Source: a virus
Direction: 5' to 3' (one strand)
DNA length: 30,920 nucleotides
IMG/VR virus record: IMGVR_UViG_3300036715_001255
Coordinates: 1-30,920 of that record
Under the pieces are notes generated by a model. That model was not told the DNA's origin, made no database searches, and saw nothing but the letters and a program-made list of their open reading frames with translations. Below are positions 21,928 through 29,174 of the stretch, in pieces (the first letter of the stretch is position 1; the number at the start of each line of letters is the position of its first letter). A program made the translations under genes and the position numbers.

Positions 21928-22430
21928 AGGTCGCCCAGGGTAAGGCCGGAGACTACAACTACAGCTGTGTGATGGCTCTGATCCCAGAGGAGCTCACTGA
22001 GGCTCTCCAGGAGATCGGGGAGGTTCTCATTGGTGATGAGGATCTGTATGAGGTCGAAGGCGACTCAACCTTCGGTAGGACTCATACGTTCCATGTCACA
22101 GCCCTCTATGGGATTCGTGAGGATGATTGCAGCGCCCGGGTCCAGAAGGTTATGGAGGGGTTCAAGAAACTCAGTGTGACCTTTAATGGCGTTACCGCTT
22201 TCACCACCAACCCCGGGTTCGACGTCATCATCTTCGACGTTGAGGCTCCCGATCTCAAGCGACTCAATGCTGCCCTAGCAGAGGAGTTCCCAGACTACAA
22301 GAATTCCCATGGGACCTATGTTCCCCATTGCACTCTGGCCTATGTCAAGAAGGGCCTAGCCGGGGATATCCTAGAGCGGTTCAAGGAAGGTGACTGGAAC
22401 CCTGGCACCATCGAGACCTACGAGGTTTAG
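21924..22430 (+). CDS. 2H phosphoesterase (LigT / Acb1-like)
   Basis: 168 aa from ATG 21924, with AGGAGGAAGC ahead and a four-base overlap with the previous stop. The two signature tetrads of the 2H fold are present: FHVT (His57, Thr59) and PHCT (His135, Thr137), 78 residues apart, each followed by a hydrophobic strand. The family opens or forms 2',3'-cyclic phosphates and 2'-5' bonds. Phage members include Acb1, which cleaves the cyclic nucleotide signals of CBASS immunity, and tRNA-repair partners. No ligase or kinase lies nearby for tRNA repair. The length is close to that of Acb1. Substrate cannot be decided from sequence. Confidence 0.8.
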   Translation: MKVAQGKAGDYNYSCVMALIPEELTEALQEIGEVLIGDEDLYEVEGDSTFGRTHTFHVTALYGIREDDCSARVQKVMEGFKKLSVTFNGVTAFTTNPGFDVIIFDVEAPDLKRLNAALAEEFPDYKNSHGTYVPHCTLAYVKKGLAGDILERFKEGDWNPGTIETYEV

Positions 22431-22431
22431 C

Positions 22432-23325
22432 ATGGATGAAATCATCGTTCCCGGTATGACCAAGTTCATGCCTACTATCCCAGGAGTACAGATCATGACC
22501 GAGCCCCAGCGTTACGGCCCAGGAGCCACCATCATTGACCCCCATGCGTTTGAGGATGTGGTCCTCGAAGAGTTCGTGGACGTCACTGCCCCTTGGCCAG
22601 AAGCCACCCCCGAGCCTGCCTCTGCGGCCTGGAAGGGGCATGTACGGGATGCTGCCATCGCTGCCTTCCCTGGTGGGGAAGAATCCAGTGAAGTGATTCC
22701 CATCGAGCCGCCCCGACTGGAAGAGCGTCCTATAGTCGAAGGTATCCCGACTGAGCACTGTCCGATCGATACCGAGGATCTACGCAACCGCATGACGGTC
22801 GTGCCGGATATTACCATGCTCGCGGGGGATGAGGAACAGCCTTGGCTTGAAGAAGGGGCTGAAGTCTCGGAGGATGTCACCACCGGAGAGCTTACCGAGA
22901 TGCTGGAGCGTGTCGATGCTCTGAGTGGCTTGACCGAGGACACCACAGGTGAACCTACCCTGATGGACGAGGTCTATGACCTCGCTGCTGCCATCGAGCC
23001 CGAAGGGGCTCATGATGACAAAGTAGAAGCTGACATGATGGCTAAAAAACTATTCCCCCGGGCAGAGGACACCCCTACCCAGGCAGAGATCGATGCAGCA
23101 CATGAGCAGGCTGAAGCCTACATGCGGCTCTACAAGATCATCACCGAGACCAAAGAGATTCCTGAGCCCACCAACCTTGAAATGTTCAAGTGGGTAGAGC
23201 AGAATGTGCTGACCAGCGCAGGGTTCCTAGTCCAGGATACTCAAGACCTCCTGACCCTGGAGTGCTTTAAAATCACTGCTCGTCATGCTCTCCTTTTCAG
23301 GCGAGGGCTTTCCCACCCTAAGTGA
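22432..23325 (+). CDS. Hypothetical acidic protein, 297 aa
   Basis: ATG 22432 follows GAGG by a few bases, right after the 2H gene stop. The chain is acidic and Pro/Glu-rich, much of it probably disordered up to about residue 200, with a more ordered helical end (AHEQAEAYMRLYKIITETKE ... LLTLECFKITARHALLF). MAKKLFPRAED (203-213) resembles the SKLFxRRA motif found twice in the next protein, which links the two genes. No enzyme motif. Confidence 0.72.
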   Translation: MDEIIVPGMTKFMPTIPGVQIMTEPQRYGPGATIIDPHAFEDVVLEEFVDVTAPWPEATPEPASAAWKGHVRDAAIAAFPGGEESSEVIPIEPPRLEERPIVEGIPTEHCPIDTEDLRNRMTVVPDITMLAGDEEQPWLEEGAEVSEDVTTGELTEMLERVDALSGLTEDTTGEPTLMDEVYDLAAAIEPEGAHDDKVEADMMAKKLFPRAEDTPTQAEIDAAHEQAEAYMRLYKIITETKEIPEPTNLEMFKWVEQNVLTSAGFLVQDTQDLLTLECFKITARHALLFRRGLSHPK

Positions 23326-23346
23326 GATTGCCTTAAGGGACAAAAC

Positions 23347-25530
23347 ATGACCATTAAAAGAGCATGGGATTCCGAGACCCAGCACTATATCAACCGCGAG
23401 GATCGCGCACGGACCAATGATGCCACTAGGGAAGTCACCAAGGGCATCATTGCTCTGCTTAAGCAGATCAAGGTAAAGGGCGCTACACTCTACGAGTGGG
23501 CCTACCAGTTTGGTGGTATCGCAGGTCTGGCTAAGCAGACCGATACCGAGATCAAGCGTGGCTACTTCCAGTTCCGTAAGGCTCTAGAGCAGTTCTTCGG
23601 CCAGATGGAAGGTACCATGGCAAATGTGTTCTTCAATGCCTATGGCAAGAACCCCCAGGACTGGAACTTCATCAAACTGTCTAAGCGCAGCAAGCTATTT
23701 CAGCGCAGGGCCGATCAGATGGAGATCGTGGAGCTGAAGGACCTTCGTCAGCACTTTGAGACCACCATTAGCGAACCCGACCGTGGACCCGATGTGGACC
23801 ACAAGGACGATCTGTCCCAGGCTGCCGTACCCGAGGGACAGGTAGAGCGCGAAGAAGAGCGCGATCAGGCCCCAGAGTTCCAGGAGCCTACCCAGAGCGG
23901 TCCCATGCACCCCAAGAGTGCCGCTGATACCTCTGGTTCCCCAGATGCCAAGAACCAATATACCTGCCCTAACTGTGGAGTCCAGTACTTCGACAGTGAG
24001 GGTAATCACTACGGATGCCCGAACTGCACCGATACCTTCTCTCCCAAGCCCCGTACGAGCAAGCTATTCAACCGTAGGGCCGGAATCAGTGTGGGGGATG
24101 TTCTAGACCACAAGAACAAAGGTCAAGAGCCTACATGGAAGGCGCAGCAGCGGATTCATGAGTGGTACAAGAAACGTCCTGATGAGACTGACGAGCAGCA
24201 CGATGCTAGGATTGATGAGGGGATGTCCAAGGAATCCGCCGCCATCGCCCCCAATGTGGCTGCCGATGAGACCGCTCTCCGCAACCAGCCAGACTACATG
24301 GAGGATGGTTCTCTCTCAGAGACTCTGAATGAAGAGAACGCCTCCAAGACGGGTCTTGAAGTGACCGGAGGCACAGAGGACGATATTGCCTCCGAGATTA
24401 TCTCAGATCCAGCCCTGGATTACCTCGTTGAGACCTTTGGGGCCGACGATGCTGTGCTCCACAAGGCTATCACGGATCATTTTGCTCCGGTGTATCCTTC
24501 GCAGGATCTGGAGCCCATCGTGGACCGCATCATCGAAACCATCAACACTGACATTGAAGTTGCTGCTTCTGAGGAGCCCATTGAGGCTTCCAAGCACGGC
24601 CAGACTGGTGAGGCTACCTCGGAAGACGTTGAGGTAGCTGCCTATGACCTACTTCTGACTGAAGGCTTCAGTGATGATCAAGCCCTGAATGCTGTGGCGG
24701 ATTATGGCGCAGATTACGTCCTTGACTCCGATGAGCAGGATATGGCCTCCATGAAGGCCCACTACGGTGTGGTCTCCCTGGCCATGACTGGCGAACAGAA
24801 TGTCAAGGTTGATAACCCGGATCCAATCGTGGATCAGCAGGCCATGGTAGCCACCGATGACGAGGAGAATCAAGGCCCCATTGGCGAACACGAGGGTTCT
24901 TTTAAGACCGCAGAGGCTCCTTCGGCTGACGTCATCGTCAAGCTGACCCCTCATAAGTCGGAACTGCTCGGACTACTCGAAGACCCCAATGGCTTCTGTA
25001 TGAAGCTCACTGAACTCCTGGGGGTTGAAGTTGATACCTCAGAAGGCATGGAAGATGTTGTCCATGCCTACTATGTTCATCACGAACTAGCTGAGCAGGA
25101 AGATACCTATGCGGGTGTTAGGATCCTGATCAATCAGGATCTCATTGATGCCTGGGCCTCCATGGAACCTGCCAAGAAGAGCGAAATGTGGCAGAAGTTC
25201 TTGTCCTTGATGGATGAGAGCATTGTACACGAGAATGTCCATCATGAACAGGACGAGCGCGGGGAACTCACCAAGGATCGTTGGGAGAAGCAGGAGACCG
25301 ATGCTGCTAACCTCATGACTCCTCAAGAGATTGAGGCCCACGCCAAAGACGCCTATGTGGAACTTCAGAATCAGGGCATCGATGACCTCCAGATTCTCCA
25401 AGCCATCAAGGAAGACGATCAGTATGTGTTGAGTCAGTCCGACACCTGTGACCTCTATCGAGATCAACTCGCTGATACGCCGGAGTGGTTCAAGTTCCTC
25501 AAGCTATTAGCACAAAACGTAGCTGCCTGA
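23347..25530 (+). CDS. Large multidomain protein with zinc ribbon and HExxH metallopeptidase-like domain
   Basis: 727 aa. Residues 1-120 are helical; SKLFQRRA lies at 115-122 and SKLFNRRA at 238-245. Between them an acidic disordered stretch leads to a zinc ribbon (CPNC at 207-210, CPNC at 224-227). Residues 260-550 are acidic, with many short helices. Near 628 IVHENVHHEQDERGE contains HENVH, a HExxH zinc-peptidase motif, followed about 40 residues later by MTPQEIEAHAKDAYVEL, where a gluzincin would have its third ligand (Glu). This domain (about 545-727) could be a prohead or virion-associated protease, or could release another protein. No family I can name. Last gene of its unit: a strong terminator follows its stop directly. 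Confidence 0.75.
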   Translation: MTIKRAWDSETQHYINREDRARTNDATREVTKGIIALLKQIKVKGATLYEWAYQFGGIAGLAKQTDTEIKRGYFQFRKALEQFFGQMEGTMANVFFNAYGKNPQDWNFIKLSKRSKLFQRRADQMEIVELKDLRQHFETTISEPDRGPDVDHKDDLSQAAVPEGQVEREEERDQAPEFQEPTQSGPMHPKSAADTSGSPDAKNQYTCPNCGVQYFDSEGNHYGCPNCTDTFSPKPRTSKLFNRRAGISVGDVLDHKNKGQEPTWKAQQRIHEWYKKRPDETDEQHDARIDEGMSKESAAIAPNVAADETALRNQPDYMEDGSLSETLNEENASKTGLEVTGGTEDDIASEIISDPALDYLVETFGADDAVLHKAITDHFAPVYPSQDLEPIVDRIIETINTDIEVAASEEPIEASKHGQTGEATSEDVEVAAYDLLLTEGFSDDQALNAVADYGADYVLDSDEQDMASMKAHYGVVSLAMTGEQNVKVDNPDPIVDQQAMVATDDEENQGPIGEHEGSFKTAEAPSADVIVKLTPHKSELLGLLEDPNGFCMKLTELLGVEVDTSEGMEDVVHAYYVHHELAEQEDTYAGVRILINQDLIDAWASMEPAKKSEMWQKFLSLMDESIVHENVHHEQDERGELTKDRWEKQETDAANLMTPQEIEAHAKDAYVELQNQGIDDLQILQAIKEDDQYVLSQSDTCDLYRDQLADTPEWFKFLKLLAQNVAA

Positions 25531-25560
25531 TCGAAGCCCCCTCTGGGGGCTTCGATTTAT
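25531..25560 (+). terminator. Strong Rho-independent terminator
   Basis: An 11-bp perfect stem (TCGAAGCCCCC / GGGGGCTTCGA) with loop TCT begins directly after the TGA of the metallopeptidase-like gene and is followed by TTTAT. It ends the long unit that starts at 78. Confidence 0.92.
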
Positions 25561-25576
25561 AGCGCCCGGGTAACCT
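25556..25576 (+). promoter_or_regulatory. Candidate phage promoter-like element
   Basis: TTTAT, 9 bases, then GTAACCT, ending 15 bases before ATG 25592. Only 31 bases separate the terminator from this start, so any promoter of the second unit must lie here or inside the upstream gene. Comparable elements occur at 41-62 and 30351-30373. Confidence 0.22.
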
Positions 25577-25591
25577 GATCCGGGAGGGCTC

Positions 25592-25780
25592 ATGGCTCAG
25601 TTCAAGGCAACGATACCCGTGGTGGGAGACCTCCAGGCCCTTGAAGCGGCCCTGTTAGACTTAACCCATCGTAAGATCCAAACGAGGCCCGACTACCGGG
25701 TCACCTGGACCGTCGTGGAGTCCTACCGGGATCTCCATATCCACACTCTAGAAACGAAAGAGGTAGTATGCCCTCGCTAA
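25592..25780 (+). CDS. Hypothetical small protein, 62 aa
   Basis: First gene after the terminator, with a strong ribosome site (CCGGGAGGGCTC). A small alpha/beta protein (VGDLQALEAALLDLTHRKIQ; DYRVTWTVVESYRDLHIHTL) of unknown role. Its end overlaps the next small frame by 13 bases. Confidence 0.65.
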   Translation: MAQFKATIPVVGDLQALEAALLDLTHRKIQTRPDYRVTWTVVESYRDLHIHTLETKEVVCPR

Positions 25781-25860
25781 ATACCATGGACACCCTTCGC
25801 TATTGGTGGCTCAACATCCTACTCTGGTGGGACATGAATATGCGAGGCAAGATCGGATGA
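25768..25860 (+). CDS. Possible very small protein, 30 aa
   Basis: A 30-codon frame (MPSLNTMDTLRYWWLNILLW...) with GAGGTAGT ahead of its ATG. Its TGA overlaps the ligase-like start as ATGA (25857-25860). It fills the space between the neighbours and couples them. Trp-rich and hydrophobic, it may be a membrane-associated micropeptide or just a leader frame. Confidence 0.4.
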   Translation: MPSLNTMDTLRYWWLNILLWWDMNMRGKIG

Positions 25861-26645
25861 GCCTGGGTCTGGTCCACAACGAGGTTGAGCTACAGTCTTG
25901 GCTCCGTGAGGTCCTAGTCAAGCATCCGGGGGCTTGGTTCTCTCTGGAGCCTTGGATTGAGGGCCGGGGAGTGGTCTGCACTTACTTAGATCATCGGCTC
26001 AGCGGGTGTATTGCCACCGATAACAACGAGGACCTCACCGGACTCATCCGGGGGGCAATCCCATTAGTATTACCCAAGCAGTATCCTGCTCGTTTTGTAT
26101 CTATGGGACAGTTGTGGCAACGTTCTGACGGACTGCGTTACACCCCATGGGACTGCGAAGGGCTCACCGAAGAGCACCTGTCAAAGGTCCACCGCTCCGC
26201 CCGGTGGAAGACCCACCACATCGACTTCATGCACATCACAGCCGCCCACGCTCAGCCCTTGAGTAGAACTGTACCTGGGGCAGACCTTGTGGTTTCCCTG
26301 GCGTTGCATGTGGCCCAGGTCCGTAGGGAGCGAGATTCTCTGTGGAAGGGTCTAGGTATGCCCACCAAGGGCATCATGGTTAAGGTCGATACCCAGGAAC
26401 ACCGCGAACAGATAGACCAATGGGCCTGCGGGTTCTCCCTGATGGAACAGGCCACCCGGACCCTACTGACGGGGGTGGAGTGGCGCATAGACCGTCATGG
26501 CTACCTAATCCCGTGGGGTATCCTGGAATCTACGATGCTGGCCGGTGTACCTGTGGACCGTGCCCTTCTTGAAGACCTGAACATGGACTTACCCTGCTTG
26601 GTAGGGCTACGCTCTGAGGCGGGACTCCCAATCGCATTTGTATAA
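25857..26645 (+). CDS. NAD+-dependent DNA ligase adenylation/OB-domain homologue, apparently inactive
   Basis: 262 aa from the ATG in ATGA. By eye it aligns with bacterial LigA: WFSLEPWIEGRGVVCTYLD matches the strand carrying motif I (E-x-K-x-DG), IPLVLPKQYPARFVSMGQLW matches the strand before motif III, PTKGIMVKVDTQEHREQI matches motif IV, and TGVEWRIDRHGYLIPWGILE plus STMLAGVPVDRALLED matches the OB fold after motif V. The nucleophilic Lys of motif I is Trp33, the following Asp is Glu35, RGE is MGQ (83-85), and the AFKFP motif V is CGFSL. The NAD-binding Ia domain is absent. So the chain is ligase-derived but should not form ligase-AMP. The rest of LigA lies at 27045-27956. Confidence 0.7.
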   Translation: MSLGLVHNEVELQSWLREVLVKHPGAWFSLEPWIEGRGVVCTYLDHRLSGCIATDNNEDLTGLIRGAIPLVLPKQYPARFVSMGQLWQRSDGLRYTPWDCEGLTEEHLSKVHRSARWKTHHIDFMHITAAHAQPLSRTVPGADLVVSLALHVAQVRRERDSLWKGLGMPTKGIMVKVDTQEHREQIDQWACGFSLMEQATRTLLTGVEWRIDRHGYLIPWGILESTMLAGVPVDRALLEDLNMDLPCLVGLRSEAGLPIAFV

Positions 26646-26655
26646 AGGAGATCTC

Positions 26656-27048
26656 ATGGAAGGTACCAAGATTTACAACCTGATCGAGGCCCGAATCCTG
26701 GCCCTACGGAGTCACCAGAAGGACTATGATTTTCAAGGTCCTCTGGAGATCACCATCAATCTAGGCCGTCGTGCAGGCCACACCACGGCTGGATCTCTGC
26801 TCCTGGAACACCACCAGGACGCTATCATGCTAGTGCAGACCCAGGACCTCAAACAGCGTCTGCGCGGATTTCCATTTTGGGATCGTGTATTGACCTACCA
26901 TGAGGCCCTAGAGCAGTTCCGGGGAAACAAGATGCCAGACCTAGCGGTTATGGATGATTTCTCTATGGCTGTACTGAACTCGGGACTACTAGTGGCCCTG
27001 GGCCGTATGGCCCGAAGGCCCGGGTTTGTCGAAGTGAGGCTAGGATGA
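26656..27048 (+). CDS. Small P-loop NTPase-like protein with His in place of the Walker A Lys
   Basis: 130 aa, AAAGGAGATCTC before ATG 26656. The motif GRRAGHTT (37-44) stands where a Walker A GxxxxGK(S/T) would be, after a strand (EITINLG), but Lys is His42. DLAVMDD (95-101) resembles Walker B. AIMLVQTQDLKQRL is the intervening strand and helix. Only the first part of a P-loop domain fits in this length. It is placed between the two ligase-derived genes and overlaps the second by four bases (ATGA). Reduced or absent ATP hydrolysis is expected. Role unknown. Confidence 0.65.
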   Translation: MEGTKIYNLIEARILALRSHQKDYDFQGPLEITINLGRRAGHTTAGSLLLEHHQDAIMLVQTQDLKQRLRGFPFWDRVLTYHEALEQFRGNKMPDLAVMDDFSMAVLNSGLLVALGRMARRPGFVEVRLG

Positions 27049-27956
27049 TCCCGAAGCCCACCCAGTGCCCCTACTGTGAAGGGCCTGTCGTGCTCATCAA
27101 GGGTAACTTGCAGTGCGAGACCCGTTGGTGCCCTGGTAGGCTTATCGAGGATTTGACCTTCGTTGGTTCCAAAGAAGGTCTAGGCATCGAGGCTCTGGGC
27201 CAGGAGATTGCCCGCAAGCTAGTCCAGGATGGCTACGTCACCACCCTATCGGACTTATTCGAGTTTGGTCAAGAGCTCGCTGACTGGCACCTGAAGGACC
27301 CGGAGAGGTTCAATCAGGTCATGGCCAAGCGCGGCTTCGGATCCGAGGCAGTCAAGCTCTACTTGGGTATCGCTGAGGCCCGTGACTCCCGTGAGTGGGA
27401 GCGTTGGATCGTAGCCCTGAATGTTGAGGGCGTCAGTAAGACCACAGGGAAGCAGATCGCCATGGCCCTTGGGCTCCAGGATCTGGAATCTTTCCCCACT
27501 CGGCTGCTGGAGGTCCCAGGACTCGGGATCGAAGGTCTGGACAAGGCTGCGACTACCAGTATTACGGACTGGGCCCTAGACCTGGAGAACCTGAATCTCT
27601 GCCGGAAGCTCCATGAGACTGGCTGCCGACCCAAGTCCCTGAAGAAGGTGCTGGAGGTCGGAGAGGGCCCCTGTAGTGGTATGATCGTCTGCATCACCGG
27701 AGAGCACCTGGGGATGGAGCGCGATGAGATCCAGGTTCATCTGTCCAAGCTTGGAGCCGTGGTGAAGAGTGGAGTCAGTAAGAAGCTCACTCACCTGATC
27801 GCAGGAGCCGGTGCGGGACCTAGTAAGCTCCAAAAAGCCAGAGAGCTGGGTATCCTAGTGCTTAACACGGAATGGCTCCAGAAAACCCTGACCGAAGCTG
27901 ATATCGACATTGGCGTTGGCAACGGTGGCTTCGAGCTAAACCTAGATGAATTCTGA
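27045..27956 (+). CDS. NAD+-dependent DNA ligase C-terminal part (Zn finger, HhH, BRCT)
   Basis: 303 aa. A four-Cys zinc finger opens the protein (Cys8, Cys11, Cys24, Cys29), followed by helix-hairpin-helix repeats (about 45-200: GLGIEALGQEIARKLVQDGY, LNVEGVSKTTGKQIAMALG, VPGLGIEGLDKAAT). A BRCT domain covers about 208-288 (MIVCITGEHLGMERDEIQVH, then LSKLGAVVKSGVSKKLTHLI, then AGPSKLQKARELGILVLNTE and W). This is the exact C-terminal order of bacterial LigA after the OB fold, in a separate gene starting in ATGA. T5 also splits its ligase into two genes. It would clamp nicked DNA. The acidic tip (ELNLDEF) could dock a partner. Confidence 0.87.
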   Translation: MIPKPTQCPYCEGPVVLIKGNLQCETRWCPGRLIEDLTFVGSKEGLGIEALGQEIARKLVQDGYVTTLSDLFEFGQELADWHLKDPERFNQVMAKRGFGSEAVKLYLGIAEARDSREWERWIVALNVEGVSKTTGKQIAMALGLQDLESFPTRLLEVPGLGIEGLDKAATTSITDWALDLENLNLCRKLHETGCRPKSLKKVLEVGEGPCSGMIVCITGEHLGMERDEIQVHLSKLGAVVKSGVSKKLTHLIAGAGAGPSKLQKARELGILVLNTEWLQKTLTEADIDIGVGNGGFELNLDEF

Positions 27957-28410
27957 GGCCCAGATGTATACTACGGTGCTAGGCGAGGCGGTCTGCTTTG
28001 GCGTACAGTTCACCCCCGCAGGGATGAAGTACGACAAGTCGAAGATCACCCTACTTGTCCCCGCAACTGAGCATCTGGAACAATTCGAGATCGAGGTAGA
28101 CAATCCTTACCCGGATCTGGTTGCACCTTACGAAGTCGAGATCGAGTTAGACACTTTCCGCAACATGAGAAACTGTGAGCGCATTGCCTCCTGGTCCCCA
28201 AGATGCAAGATGACATTTGAACTCGATGCCTCTATTCACCTCTCTACCTTCCAGCGGTTCCAACTCAGACAACAGTTCGGTGACAAGAATCGCAGGTCAG
28301 ATTTCATACTTCCGATGCTGGCCGATGTAGACAAAGATGGGAATTTCTTCAATATCAGGATGGTCCAAAATGCACCAAGCACGAAAGAGCAGAGCAGTCA
28401 TAGCAGTTGA
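27946..28410 (+). CDS. Hypothetical protein, 154 aa
   Basis: The ATG overlaps the ligase C-part stop by 11 bases. Mostly beta: strands such as KITLLVPATEHLEQFEIEVD and EVEIELDTF, then a basic helix (FQRFQLRQQFGDKNRR). A small OB-like nucleic-acid-binding fold is possible but not shown. The C-terminal end overlaps the HNH gene by 41 bases. Confidence 0.68.
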   Translation: MNSEAQMYTTVLGEAVCFGVQFTPAGMKYDKSKITLLVPATEHLEQFEIEVDNPYPDLVAPYEVEIELDTFRNMRNCERIASWSPRCKMTFELDASIHLSTFQRFQLRQQFGDKNRRSDFILPMLADVDKDGNFFNIRMVQNAPSTKEQSSHSS

Positions 28411-28879
28411 CCAACACTACGTCCCCATGCTGGTCGTGGACCGGTATCACGGCATCAAAGCAGTGGCCAGTGGACGAGCCTTGCTCTTGGACCCGAAGAC
28501 CTGGAAGACCTACACCATCGAGGAATACCGCGACTGGCCACCGTTCCAGGTAATCGTGTACCCGCACCGCAAGGCCATCAACGAAGCCAAGCTCAGCTTG
28601 GGTCCGGGTGGGGTTCTACGTCGGGATGACTACGAGTGTCAGTACGATGGTTGTGAGCGCCGTGGGGTTACCATTGACCACGTTGTTCCCCGTTGTCAGG
28701 GTGGCATGAGTAACTGGCACAACCTTGTCGCCTGTTGCCTTCAGTGCAACCAGCGTAAAGCGGGACGCACCCCCGAGGAGGCCGGTATGCGTCTCAAGAG
28801 GTCCATTCGTAGCCCGAAGTGGATGCTCTATGAGAAGTTCCACAAGCTCTGTGAGGGCTGGGACAAGCGAGGCGAGTAA
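28370..28879 (+). CDS. HNH endonuclease-domain protein
   Basis: 169 aa from ATG 28370; an earlier in-frame ATG (28337) lies deeper in the previous gene. Residues 8-58 (AVIAVDQHYVPMLVVDRYHG) match the N-terminal part of the common bacterial HNH protein family. The nuclease site follows: Cys90/Cys95, TIDHVVPRCQGG (Asp103, His104), WHNLV (Asn118) and CLQCNQRKAG (Cys123, Cys126, Asn127) give the HNH motif and a zinc site. Unlike the three - strand homing genes, this one is co-oriented with its neighbours, has their base composition and lacks repeats, so it may be a housekeeping nuclease. The stop overlaps the next ATG by one base. Confidence 0.85.
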   Translation: MHQARKSRAVIAVDQHYVPMLVVDRYHGIKAVASGRALLLDPKTWKTYTIEEYRDWPPFQVIVYPHRKAINEAKLSLGPGGVLRRDDYECQYDGCERRGVTIDHVVPRCQGGMSNWHNLVACCLQCNQRKAGRTPEEAGMRLKRSIRSPKWMLYEKFHKLCEGWDKRGE

Positions 28880-29166
28880 TGAGTCGGTATTTCAGACACT
28901 TCAAAAAGCGTCATGATACTGGACGAGAAGGTATCTATGAACTCCTGGATGTCGTGCTATCCGCCGACACCCAGGAGCGTATGGTGGTCTATGGGTCCAT
29001 CGAGGAACCAGGGCTACATTGGGTCCGCAAGGAGTCAGAATTCCTTGGCACCGTCAGGGTGGAGGAGGAACATCTCGGTGGGGGCGTAAGCGTCCTGGAG
29101 ATCCCTCGCTTCGCCCCCTTGGGGACCATGGAACACCCTGATCATACTGTAGTTTGGCACATCTAG
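28879..29166 (+). CDS. DUF1653-like protein, 95 aa
   Basis: The sequence SRYFRHFKKRH...GIYELLDVVLSADTQERM and VVYGS...GLHWVRKESEFLGTV follows the DUF1653 pattern (YRHFKG, YEVL, ARH/SET, ELVVY, LWVRP). The family is a small fold of unknown function often found in bacteria and phages. ATG is in TAATG. Extra residues occur between the first two strands and at the end. Function unknown. Confidence 0.65.
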   Translation: MSRYFRHFKKRHDTGREGIYELLDVVLSADTQERMVVYGSIEEPGLHWVRKESEFLGTVRVEEEHLGGGVSVLEIPRFAPLGTMEHPDHTVVWHI

Positions 29167-29174
29167 GAGCACTA

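Noticed and set aside
25592-25860. Toxin-antitoxin pair formed by the 62-aa and 30-aa frames
   Set aside because: Neither product shows a toxin fold or an antitoxin DNA-binding motif. Size and overlap alone are not enough.
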